The notes below the pieces were generated by a model, which saw only the letters and a program-made list of their open reading frames with translations, had not been told where the DNA came from and searched no databases. This document shows positions 1 to 8,299 of a DNA stretch of 46,577 bases, piece after piece. Position numbers and translations under genes: made by a program. Within the stretch, counting starts at the first letter, position 1. Each line of letters opens with the position of its first letter. Origin of the DNA: RUG572 sp051884915. Lineage in GTDB: Bacteria > Verrucomicrobiota > Kiritimatiellia > RFP12 > UBA1067. Location of the stretch: NCBI GenBank assembly GCA_051884915.1, contig JBJEWF010000079.1:1-46577 (forward strand), read 5' to 3'.

Positions 1-89
1 ACTAAACGGCCAGGCTTCTCCGCCGCCACTGCCCACTTACTTCTTCAATCGACAGAGTGCGATGCGGCGGCGAATTGTGCAACTTGCAC

Positions 90-118
90 TTGCGGGATTC
101 TCCATTAAATGCGATAAT
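90..118 (+). promoter_or_regulatory. Promoter upstream of the first large secreted protein gene
   Basis: TTGCGG at 90-95 and GATAAT at 113-118 are separated by 17 bases, and TG stands one base before the -10, which makes an extended -10. The start codon of the next gene is about 50 bases downstream. Nothing convincing as a gene is seen in bases 1-89. Confidence 0.5.
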
Positions 119-167
119 GCCGGTGTCGATGATACTCGTCTTTTGATTGCAAGTGGGGAGGCGCGAC

Positions 168-3100
168 ATGAAGAGGTTGATGTTAACGGGCCTTTGGATG
201 GCCATTGCGGCGTTGGTTTCGGCGGATACGGTCGATTCCGACCATGTGGTGACTTGGCTCGCGGACGTGACCAACGGTGTCTACAACGATCCGGACTGCT
301 GGACGGGCGGCGAGGTGCCGGCGAACGGCATCGACGGCAAATACGGCCTCGTCAATTCCCAGTCGAACGACGTCACGATCCGCGCGCCCGCAGATGGTCT
401 GGTGGAGAACTCCGGCACGATATTCCTCGGCGCGGGCAATGGCACCCATACGCTGACCATCGACACGCGCGGTACCTTCTGGGAGAAGAAAGGCGTGAGA
501 AGCGTCAACAACTGGTGGTGCTCGCCGTTTACGAAGAACCTGCTGACCGCGCATTACTTCAATTTTGAAGGTTTGCAGAGCGTTGACAACTCGGACCGGG
601 TCTGGATGTTCACGGACGCGCTCTTCACCTGGAAGTCGACCGGAGAGTCGATGCAGGATTTCGACCTCTGGTCCGGCACGCTGTCCCTTGCGAAGCCGCT
701 TTATCTGGGTTCGGCGAGCGGTTCGATGAATTTCAACATCCACCCGGAATCCACGATCTTTTCCACGGCCGAGATCCAGCAGCGCGGCAACGCCGTGACG
801 CACACGACGTTTCTCGGCGGCCGCCACCAGTTCAACGGCATCACGCTCAAAGATGCAAATTCCGGTTCGGGCCGGACATGGCTCCACGTGACGAACGACG
901 CCGTGGTGATCGATTCCGGACATCTCAGTCTGGGCGGCCGCTCCGCGGCCAACAATCCGCAGGTGGACGGGCGCTCCACGGGAATCCTCGAATTGTCCTG
1001 CACGGCGCGGATGGAGGTGACGAACGGCGTCTATCTGGGTTCGGGCAACACGTCGCGGAGCAACCTGTGCAATTCGGGGTATGTGACGATGTCCGGCGAT
1101 TCGGCCTTCTATTCCCATGGAAGTACCTTTCTGGGGTATACGCAGATGGCGACGGGCGTGGTGACGATGCTTGACCGCGCCGTGTTCGAGACGGGCGGCA
1201 ACGTCTACTTCAGCTACTCTTCGAATGCGTGGGGGCGGCTGGAGATGTCCGGGGACACGGTCTTCCGCGCCGCCGGCATATTCCGTCCGGGCAGCGGCCT
1301 GGACGGGCAAGGCTTCGTCTTGCTGCGCGACCGGGCGCAGCTGGAGGTCTCGCTCCAGAAGGGGAATTGGCTCTCGCTTGGCGTCGGCGCGGGAGATTCC
1401 TACGGGCGCTTCGAGGCGACGGACGACACGGTGACGCGGCTGGGCAACGCCTCTTCCATTGAAATGACGCTGGGCGGCACGGCCCGTGCGGATCTGCTGC
1501 TCTCCGGCAATGCCCGGATTCTCGGCGGCGGCGCAACCTGCGTCACGAACAAGAGCGAAATCGCCGGCAACACGTCCGTGTCGCTCGCGGACGCCGCCCT
1601 GCTGGCGGTTCGCGGCATCTATGGCGCAAATCCCGCGTCGGGCGAGGCGTGCATGGCGTTCGTCGCGGACGGCGGCACGCTCGCGCCGTCTTCGACGTCG
1701 CCGGGAACGCCGTTCATGAGCGGCTGCGCGGCGACGCTGAAGGCGGGCGGTCTGACTCTGGACACGCGTGGCGCCAACCTGACCATCGACCAGGCTTTCG
1801 CGGCGGACGCGACGGACGCGACGTTCGTGAAGACGGGAAGCGGCGAGTTGACGGTGCTGCGGTCGTCCGGCCATCCCCGCACCCGCGTCGAAAAGGGCAC
1901 GCTCGTGTTGGGCGCGGGCGTCACGGCATTCGGACGGAAACTGGAACTGGCGTCCGGCGCCGTGCTGGCGCTGACGGACGCGTCGTCCGCCGTCACGGCG
2001 GACGAAATCTCCTTTTCGAAAGCGCTGGCGATCCGTCTTCCCGCCGACTACGAGCTTGGCGTGGCGTATCCGGTCCTCGTACTCGGCACGGCGCTGACGG
2101 CGGAACAGTTCGCGCAGGTGGTCGTGGCGAACCCGGTTTTGGAACGGGACTATGCGTTCTCGTTGAGCGAGGACGGCACAACGCTCCGCGTCACGGTTTC
2201 GGCGGCGGAGACCGGCACGCGCACCTGGACGGGCGCCGCCGGCACCTCCTGGAACACGGCGGCGAACTGGACGCCCGCCGGCGTGCCGACGCACAACGAC
2301 GAGGCGGTCGTCGAAGAGGCGGCGGCGATTACGATGGATGGCGTCGGATCGGTCGGGACGCTGAACGTGACGGCGGCCGCGGCGGTTTCCGTGACGGGTT
2401 CGGACGTGCTGCAGGTCGGTACGGGCGTCGCGGTGGCGCCGGGGGGCGTGCTGACGCTGGCGACGCCGATCCGCGCGGCCGGCGACACGGCGGTGAAGAA
2501 GGACGGCAGCGGCACGCTCGTCGTCGCCGCCGACAACACGGGGACGATGTCCGGCGACTGGCATCTGGAGCGTGGCGTGACCGAGTTCGCGTCCGTTGCG
2601 GCGATGGGGTCGGACGTGGAGAGCGCGTGCGCGCTGGCGCTCAGCAACTGCACTTTCCGCTACGCGGGCGAGGCCGCGACGGTACGGCGCCCGTGGCGGC
2701 TTGACGGCGAATTTCCGGCGGTTTTCGACATCGCCGGCGGTTTTCGACATCGCCGGCGATTTGACGTTCGACGATTTCGCGGTCAGCTTCCTGCGCGGCG
2801 ACGCGGGCATCGTCAAGACCGGCGCCGGCACGTTGACGCTGGACTTCCCGGCGGGCACCACGACGATCTCGGTCTGGAAGGAGGCGCCGCGGAAGGGCAA
2901 TGCCGATCCGGCCGGCAGTTTTGCGCCGGTGAACGGCGAAGTGAGCAGCTGGGACGGCCTGGGGCAGCTGTCCGTGCTGGAAGGCCGCTTGACCATCCGG
3001 GGGCAGGGCAAATCCGCGACGACGGTCAAGCAGGAGCATCACGGCGCGCTGGGCGGCGGCAACTGGGCGGCGACGGCGCAGCCGGAACTCTATCTGAAGG

Positions 3101-4259
3101 ACGTCACCATGATCCAGGGCAGCGGAAACGGCTTCCACCTCCATGTGACCAGCAGGTCCGGGCGGGATGCCCGGCGTCGCGCCTGGTGCTCGACAATGCG
3201 GATCTGACCTGCAACGGCATCAACCTCGGCTACAACAAAGTCAATGGAAACGCGGACGAGATCCGTCCGTTGCTGGCGATCACGAACGGCACGCTCGACA
3301 TCATGTGGAACATGAACATTCCGGCCGACGTGGGCGGCTTCAGCCCGATCGTGCGCGTCGGTGCGGGCGGCGGCATCCGCCGCAACTCCATTACGGTTGC
3401 CGGCGGCATCGTATTCGCGCGGAAGATCGACGCCCGTTTCGAGGACGGCGGTTTCCTCGAAGTGGCGAAGCCCCAGAACCTCCGTTTCAGCAGCACCGCC
3501 AACGGCGAACTCGTCTTCGCCCGTGGCGGCCGCATGAAAGTGACCTGCTTCCTCGCCGCGAACACGGGCCTGTCGCCGGCGGTGGTGGCTTTCGACGGCG
3601 GCTCGGCCGAGTTCACGCTGAACGGCGGCATCTCGACGGCGAACGCTCCGGACCGCACGTCGTTCCGCGCGGACGCGGGCGGCGGCGAACTCATTGTGGG
3701 CGCGGGCCTTGTCCATGCGCTGGCCGTGCCGCTTCGGGGAACGGGCGTGTTCACCAAGTCGGGCGCGGGCACGCTGGTGCTTACGAACGACCTGAAGGTG
3801 ACGGTCTCCTCGTCCGAGAGCCCCAGCTACGGGGAAATGGGCACGTGCACGCTGAAGGCGGGGAATGCGGGCGGCATTCGCGTGGCCGAAGGCACGCTCG
3901 TCTGCGTGGCGGGCGCGACGGACACCTCCTCGCGCTTCTCCGGCACGGGAACGCTCTCCGGTTCGTTCGGCACGTCGTTTACGCTGGACGTGCCGAAGGA
4001 GGCGACGGACGGCCTGACGTTCGCGGACGTCGAGGTGCAGACGGTCTTCATGGACTTCGGCTATTCGGATGAATGCCCCGCGCCGACGGGAACATCCGCC
4101 GTCGTGGCGAAGGTGCCTACGGCCGAGGCGTTCGGCGCGATCGCCTGGAAGGCGCGCAATCTCGGCGCGGGCAAGGTCGCCCTGTTGGACCGCGATGCGG
4201 AAACGGGCGTCGTGACGGCGACGTTCAAGAGTTCGGGCCTGGCGATCTACGTGCGGTGA
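168..4259 (+). CDS. Large secreted autotransporter-repeat protein with an internal out-of-frame segment
   Basis: A protein of about 1363 residues. The chosen ATG at 168 has GGGGAG just upstream and opens a signal peptide (MKRLMLTGLWMAIAALVSA). The body is Gly/Thr/Ala-rich with beta-strand repeats of the autotransporter-associated type, K-x-G-x-GTL followed by a GTLxL strand, near residues 553, 774 and 1194. It therefore probably forms a long extracellular or cell-surface beta-helix. Between about 2740 and 3165 the open frame becomes Arg-rich and repeat-free, while the +1 frame there reads normally (IVKTGAGTLTLDFPAG). A 19-bp tandem duplication at 2717-2754 explains the entry into the wrong frame. 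A second indel near 3140-3175 restores the frame. The frame stays open throughout, so this is either a real protein with about 140 scrambled residues, a decaying gene, or an assembly error. It ends in SSGLAIYVR, similar to the ends of two later genes. No ligand or enzymatic activity can be assigned. Confidence 0.7.
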   Translation: MKRLMLTGLWMAIAALVSADTVDSDHVVTWLADVTNGVYNDPDCWTGGEVPANGIDGKYGLVNSQSNDVTIRAPADGLVENSGTIFLGAGNGTHTLTIDTRGTFWEKKGVRSVNNWWCSPFTKNLLTAHYFNFEGLQSVDNSDRVWMFTDALFTWKSTGESMQDFDLWSGTLSLAKPLYLGSASGSMNFNIHPESTIFSTAEIQQRGNAVTHTTFLGGRHQFNGITLKDANSGSGRTWLHVTNDAVVIDSGHLSLGGRSAANNPQVDGRSTGILELSCTARMEVTNGVYLGSGNTSRSNLCNSGYVTMSGDSAFYSHGSTFLGYTQMATGVVTMLDRAVFETGGNVYFSYSSNAWGRLEMSGDTVFRAAGIFRPGSGLDGQGFVLLRDRAQLEVSLQKGNWLSLGVGAGDSYGRFEATDDTVTRLGNASSIEMTLGGTARADLLLSGNARILGGGATCVTNKSEIAGNTSVSLADAALLAVRGIYGANPASGEACMAFVADGGTLAPSSTSPGTPFMSGCAATLKAGGLTLDTRGANLTIDQAFAADATDATFVKTGSGELTVLRSSGHPRTRVEKGTLVLGAGVTAFGRKLELASGAVLALTDASSAVTADEISFSKALAIRLPADYELGVAYPVLVLGTALTAEQFAQVVVANPVLERDYAFSLSEDGTTLRVTVSAAETGTRTWTGAAGTSWNTAANWTPAGVPTHNDEAVVEEAAAITMDGVGSVGTLNVTAAAAVSVTGSDVLQVGTGVAVAPGGVLTLATPIRAAGDTAVKKDGSGTLVVAADNTGTMSGDWHLERGVTEFASVAAMGSDVESACALALSNCTFRYAGEAATVRRPWRLDGEFPAVFDIAGGFRHRRRFDVRRFRGQLPARRRGHRQDRRRHVDAGLPGGHHDDLGLEGGAAEGQCRSGRQFCAGERRSEQLGRPGAAVRAGRPLDHPGAGQIRDDGQAGASRRAGRRQLGGDGAAGTLSEGRHHDPGQRKRLPPPCDQQVRAGCPASRLVLDNADLTCNGINLGYNKVNGNADEIRPLLAITNGTLDIMWNMNIPADVGGFSPIVRVGAGGGIRRNSITVAGGIVFARKIDARFEDGGFLEVAKPQNLRFSSTANGELVFARGGRMKVTCFLAANTGLSPAVVAFDGGSAEFTLNGGISTANAPDRTSFRADAGGGELIVGAGLVHALAVPLRGTGVFTKSGAGTLVLTNDLKVTVSSSESPSYGEMGTCTLKAGNAGGIRVAEGTLVCVAGATDTSSRFSGTGTLSGSFGTSFTLDVPKEATDGLTFADVEVQTVFMDFGYSDECPAPTGTSAVVAKVPTAEAFGAIAWKARNLGAGKVALLDRDAETGVVTATFKSSGLAIYVR
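2717..2754 (+). repeat. 19-bp perfect tandem duplication that shifts reading frame
   Basis: The unit GGCGGTTTTCGACATCGCC occurs twice back to back (2717-2735 and 2736-2754). Nineteen bases is not a multiple of three, so the second copy throws the surrounding gene into the +1 frame. Removing one copy joins EFPAVFDIAG directly to DLTFDDFAVSF, which fits the flanking protein style. Confidence 0.9.
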
Positions 4260-4285
4260 TGGATGCAGGGCGTTAGGAGGGAGCA

Positions 4286-7200
4286 ATGATGAAGAAAACG
4301 GCGGTGCTTTCGTTGATGTTGGTCGGGTTTGTCGCGCCGGTGGCGGCCTATGAGACGAACGTCTGGCAGACGACGACGGTCGGCAATACGCCGGAGACGG
4401 CGCTGGATTGGCTGGATTCGGCCAACTGGTCACTGGGTTCGCCGCCGGCGGCGGGCGATTCCGTGTCGTTTGCCAGCCGCTCGGGCGTGCAGTACGTCCG
4501 TCTGCCCGAGAACCTGACGCTCTGCGACTTGCGGCTGGTCGAAAACACGTATCTTGTCGGCGAACGGCTCGTGTTCTCCTCGGCGGGAGCCGGAACGAAT
4601 CCGCGCGTCTACAACGGCTGGATCTTCGCCGATGTCACGATGACCACCGTCGCCGACGAGAAGTCGCCCTGGGTTGGCGGCAACTATTTCTGCGGGCGTC
4701 TCATCGCACCCTACGATTCGATCATTCCCGCGTCCGGTATGGTGTGCCATCGCCTGGACCGCTATGCGACATCGTCCAATCCGCTGCGGACGGACGATCT
4801 GCAGGGCGGCGAGACGGCCGTCGTGCTGCATCCCGGCAACGCGAGCTATGCCGTCTACGCGGCGGGCGCGGCGGCGTCGGCCAGCGCCTGGTCGCAGACC
4901 GAAGGTTCGCCCTACCTCTCCCTGGCGGATGCCAGCGCCGCGCCGGTCGCCGTGGGCGCGACGGTGACCGGCGCGGGCATTCCCGAGGGGACTTTCGTGC
5001 GCCGTCGGTTTACGGACCTGACGCACATCGAGCTGTCCCAGCCGGTCGCGGAGACGCTGTCCTCGAACGTCCTTTCCTTCGCGGCGTTCAACCCCGATGT
5101 GCGGCTGCACGTCCAAAGGTACATCCGGCAGGGAAACTCGGGATCGGCGCTGATGCTGTGCAAGTATCTTCCGGACGACAACCTGCAGCTGGAGATCGAC
5201 ACGTTCGGAAATGCCGCCAACGGCACATGGTGGGAAATCGGCCTTTCGTCCTCGCAGTCGCCGTGGCTGCCCGGCACGCTGGTGCTGCACACGGTCGGGG
5301 GCGGACACCGGCAGGGACCGAGCGACAAGCTGCACGACTGCCATCTCGTCTTTGCCGGTACGGACGCCGGCGGCAACACGGTGTTCGGCGAGTCGCGGAT
5401 CATGGCATTCGCCGACGCGGTTTCGACGGCCCGCCTGGACGTGCCGGAGGGCGTGGGCGAGATCGCGAACTTCACGAACCTGATCGGCACGCTGGTGAAG
5501 GAGGGCGCGGGCACGCTGAAGATCGGCCTGGCGGATGCGGTCAACGCGGGCGCGCTCGTGGTCGCCGCCGGCACGCTGGAACTGGCGGCGCGCGGGACGG
5601 CCGGCGTCGACGGCGTCTCGTTCGCCAGTCTGACCATGGCGGCGGGGACGACGCTCCGGCTGCCCGAGACGGGCATGACGGTCTCGCGCGTGGCGCTGGA
5701 GGACGGCGCGACCGTCTGTGGCCCCGGCACGTTGAAGGTCATGGGGCCGATGAGCGGCCGCGTGACCTGTCTTGACGGCGCCCGGATCGTCTACGCTCCA
5801 GGTTCTCCGGGCCTCTACGCCTACCGGCCGGAGGCCCAGGTGGCGGGGCATCCGGCCTTCTGGGTGGATGCGTCCAAGTCCGCGTCGCTTGAGACGGTCG
5901 AGGAGGATGGAATCACGTATGTCACGCGCTGGAACGACTGGCGCGACGGCGAACCGATGTTCTGCACGAACGTCGTGCGCCGTCCGCAGCTCGTCACGGG
6001 CGAGACGCCGGAGAAGACGTACGTGAAGATCTCATACGTGGACACGCTCCTGTACACGAACACGGAGTGTCTGGTCTGGTCCCAGCCGATCGACCACATC
6101 CGCGCCATCTTCCTGGTGCAGGATCCGAGCGACGGAGGCGGCGAGATCCTTGGCCGGACGACGCGGTTGCCGGACTCCTGGTATGGGTCGCAGGGCGGGC
6201 CGTTCTACCGCGCAACGGCCTCGGACTGCAATGTGCCCTTCATCAGCCCCAATTATGCGACGCCGTGCGTGAAGTTCGGGCGTTTCTTTCGCAATGGCGA
6301 GGAAGTCAAAGGGTACCAAAAAGGCTATCTCGGCAATTTCATGCAGCTGGTCGAGCATCACGTGAACACGAACTATGCGGCGAGCACTTCACGCCAGGAA
6401 CTCTGCTGCGACGCGTTCGGTTCCGGCGGCTATCAGGACGGGCATGTCTACAATCACGCCAATGGACGCCAGCGCATTGCCGAGTGCCTGATCTACACGA
6501 ACTCGCTGACGCACGCCGAACGGGTCCAGACGGCGCTGTACCTGTCCCGCAAGTGGCTGGGGAAGGACATCGTCTATTCCGACATCGACGAAGCGGCGTT
6601 CGTCGAGGAGGCCTGCTGCGGGCCGTGGGAGGTCGTGCATGTTCCGGCGGACTTTGCGGCGGGCGTGCGGCGCGTCGAGAACGGCTCGGCGCTTGAGAAA
6701 ACGGGCGGCGGTCTGCTTGTCGTCGATTCGCTCGATGCGGGAGAGGTGACGGTGACCGCCGGCGAATTGCGCGTCAAATCCCTTTCGCTTGCCAACACGT
6801 CCGTGCCGGACGCCGCCTGGGTGCACGTGGACGCCTCGGACGCGGCGACGCTGTCCGTCGAATCGGACGGCGATGTGGTGACGAAGTGGCGGAATCTTAC
6901 GGGAGACGGACAGGAATACCGCCCGCTTACGGGTTCGCCGAAACGCGTTGCGAACGCCTTGAACGGGTTGCCCGTTGTCGATTGCGGCACGCTGAACGGG
7001 GCGGACAAGGCGGCCCTGATTCTCCATCGTCCGGACGGGACGCGCTATACCCATGCGGATGGCGACGGATTCATTTGGAGCGCGCCGTATTTCAAGAGCG
7101 TCTTCATCGTCTACGGTTCGCAGGGCGGCGGCAACTCGCTGCTCGGCTGCTGGGGCAACGGCTATCCCTGGCAGGGGCTGGCGCAGATGCCGAAGGAGGC

Positions 7201-7993
7201 CGGACTGCCGCTGTTCTCGCGGGTGACGGGATCGTACACCGCGTGGAAGGACGCGGAGTCCCAGGCGATTTCGAACGAAACCATTCGCGTGCGCCTGAAC
7301 GGCGTTCGCATCGATCCGTTCACGACTCCGTTTTCCGGCGGCTACGATATGCTGTCCGTCAACGGCGCCCTCGGCCGCAAGAGCGACACGCTGGCGACCT
7401 TCGGCCAGAACCTGGCCTACGCGGGCGGCCTTTCATACGGCGAGGTGCTGGTCTATTCGAATCTGCTCGACGTCGCCGTGCAGTCCCGGGTCGAAGCCTA
7501 TCTCCGGAAGAAGTGGTTCAACGCCGATTCTTCGGGATGTCGCCAGTCGGCCTGTGCGGCCCTGCGCGTGGCGGCGGGGGCGCGGGTGTCGGTCGGCGAC
7601 TGGGCGGCGGCGAAAGGCGAAAGCGCGTATGAAGTGGGAACGGGCGTGCTGACGACGGCTTTGCTCGGCGGCGGCGGGACGGTGTCCGGCCGGGTGGAAC
7701 TGGCGGCCGGCGGCGTCTTCGAGGTGGTTGCGGCCGACGGGTGCCTGCCCACGCTGACGGTTGAGGGTTCGCTGGCGGTGCCGGCCGACGCGACGCTGCA
7801 CGTGACGGGCGACGTGGAGAATCTGCCGGTCGGGCGCTACACGCTCGTGTCGTGTTCGGTCCTGGACGGGCCTTCGCTGGCATGGACCGTCGAGGCGCCG
7901 GCGCGGCCGCACCATTCGTATGCGCTGACACGGGAAGGCGGCGATCTGGTCCTTTCCGTCGCCAACGCCGGCACGCTGCTGATTTTCCGGTAG
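4286..7993 (+). CDS. Secreted protein with beta-strand repeats and two LamG-like jellyroll domains
   Basis: A 1235-residue protein. ATG codons at 4286 and 4289 are both possible, with AGGAGG at 4276-4281; the signal peptide is MMKKTAVLSLMLVGFVAPVAA. An autotransporter-type repeat (LVKEGAGTLKIGLADA) lies near residue 400. Two copies of a concanavalin A-like jellyroll module follow at roughly 520-765 and 840-1080. Each opens with W-V-(x)-DAS, has a W-N/R-x-W/L segment and a central FxV strand, and closes with E-x-L/V-I/V-Y-(T/S)-N-x-L and a YLxxKW end. Such modules usually bind carbohydrate or act as surface adhesin parts; the ligand here is unknown. The start lies 26 bases after the previous stop and the style is the same, so the two genes are probably co-transcribed paralogue-like surface proteins. 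It ends in NAGTLLIFR. Confidence 0.75.
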   Translation: MMKKTAVLSLMLVGFVAPVAAYETNVWQTTTVGNTPETALDWLDSANWSLGSPPAAGDSVSFASRSGVQYVRLPENLTLCDLRLVENTYLVGERLVFSSAGAGTNPRVYNGWIFADVTMTTVADEKSPWVGGNYFCGRLIAPYDSIIPASGMVCHRLDRYATSSNPLRTDDLQGGETAVVLHPGNASYAVYAAGAAASASAWSQTEGSPYLSLADASAAPVAVGATVTGAGIPEGTFVRRRFTDLTHIELSQPVAETLSSNVLSFAAFNPDVRLHVQRYIRQGNSGSALMLCKYLPDDNLQLEIDTFGNAANGTWWEIGLSSSQSPWLPGTLVLHTVGGGHRQGPSDKLHDCHLVFAGTDAGGNTVFGESRIMAFADAVSTARLDVPEGVGEIANFTNLIGTLVKEGAGTLKIGLADAVNAGALVVAAGTLELAARGTAGVDGVSFASLTMAAGTTLRLPETGMTVSRVALEDGATVCGPGTLKVMGPMSGRVTCLDGARIVYAPGSPGLYAYRPEAQVAGHPAFWVDASKSASLETVEEDGITYVTRWNDWRDGEPMFCTNVVRRPQLVTGETPEKTYVKISYVDTLLYTNTECLVWSQPIDHIRAIFLVQDPSDGGGEILGRTTRLPDSWYGSQGGPFYRATASDCNVPFISPNYATPCVKFGRFFRNGEEVKGYQKGYLGNFMQLVEHHVNTNYAASTSRQELCCDAFGSGGYQDGHVYNHANGRQRIAECLIYTNSLTHAERVQTALYLSRKWLGKDIVYSDIDEAAFVEEACCGPWEVVHVPADFAAGVRRVENGSALEKTGGGLLVVDSLDAGEVTVTAGELRVKSLSLANTSVPDAAWVHVDASDAATLSVESDGDVVTKWRNLTGDGQEYRPLTGSPKRVANALNGLPVVDCGTLNGADKAALILHRPDGTRYTHADGDGFIWSAPYFKSVFIVYGSQGGGNSLLGCWGNGYPWQGLAQMPKEAGLPLFSRVTGSYTAWKDAESQAISNETIRVRLNGVRIDPFTTPFSGGYDMLSVNGALGRKSDTLATFGQNLAYAGGLSYGEVLVYSNLLDVAVQSRVEAYLRKKWFNADSSGCRQSACAALRVAAGARVSVGDWAAAKGESAYEVGTGVLTTALLGGGGTVSGRVELAAGGVFEVVAADGCLPTLTVEGSLAVPADATLHVTGDVENLPVGRYTLVSCSVLDGPSLAWTVEAPARPHHSYALTREGGDLVLSVANAGTLLIFR

Positions 7994-8004
7994 GCGAGGC
8001 GGTC

Positions 8005-8019
8005 CGGGCGAAATGCCCG
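8005..8019 (+). terminator. Possible weak terminator hairpin
   Basis: CGGGC and GCCCG form a 5-bp stem around GAAAT, 12 bases after the preceding stop codon, with a short TTTT about 18 bases later. The distance to the T run is long, so termination is doubtful. Confidence 0.25.
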
Positions 8020-8049
8020 TATCGGATTTTCAGATCAAGAGCAGAGAAG

Positions 8050-8215
8050 ATGATGGCGATGGAAATGCTGGAGAAGACGGCCGTGCGCCGAGACGGGCGT
8101 CTGCGGCGACTGCGACTCGCCCGACCGCATCTGCAAGGTGACGGCGATCTTCGACCGCAAGCCCACGGGCGTGGCCGCCGACGTCGTTCTGGTAGATGAA
8201 GACCTGGGCTACTGA
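8050..8215 (+). pseudogene. Internally deleted second copy of the LUD-domain gene
   Basis: The 5' part (ATG 8050 or 8053, MMAMEMLEKT) matches the start of the LUD gene at 10653 (MAMEQIRKT). The sequence then jumps to a near-identical copy of the LUD 3' end: bases 8081-8220 match 11091-11230 with three differences, including the final codons for DVVLVDEDLGY and the stop. The join lies at GAAGACG, a 7-base string present at both deletion edges in the intact gene, so slippage or recombination between short direct repeats is likely. The two halves are in different frames, so no LUD protein can be made. Confidence 0.85.
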
Positions 8216-8220
8216 TTGCG
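8081..8220 (+). repeat. 140-bp duplicate of the LUD gene 3' end
   Basis: Direct repeat of 11091-11230 with mismatches seen only at 8147, 8149 and 8185. The high identity implies recent duplication or gene conversion, whereas the 5' half of the same pseudogene is clearly more diverged. Confidence 0.9.
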
Positions 8221-8257
8221 GGCGCGGAGTCGGCGTTGATTGCGTTTCAAAACCGGA

Positions 8258-8299
8258 GTGGGAGTCATGAAAGCGAAAGTGGGAGTCATGAAAACGAAA
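8258..8299 (+). repeat. 21-bp tandem repeat carrying a ribosome site and start codon
   Basis: Two 21-base units (8258-8278 and 8279-8299) differ at one base. Each holds GGGAG, an ATG and two or three lysine codons. The next gene therefore has two in-frame starts, at 8267 and 8288, each with its own ribosome-binding site at the same spacing. Confidence 0.9.

Noticed and set aside
183..3029. Very long minus-strand open frame opposite the first secreted gene
   Set aside because: Arg/Ala/His-rich text without domains, caused by high GC; the plus strand has signal peptide and repeats.
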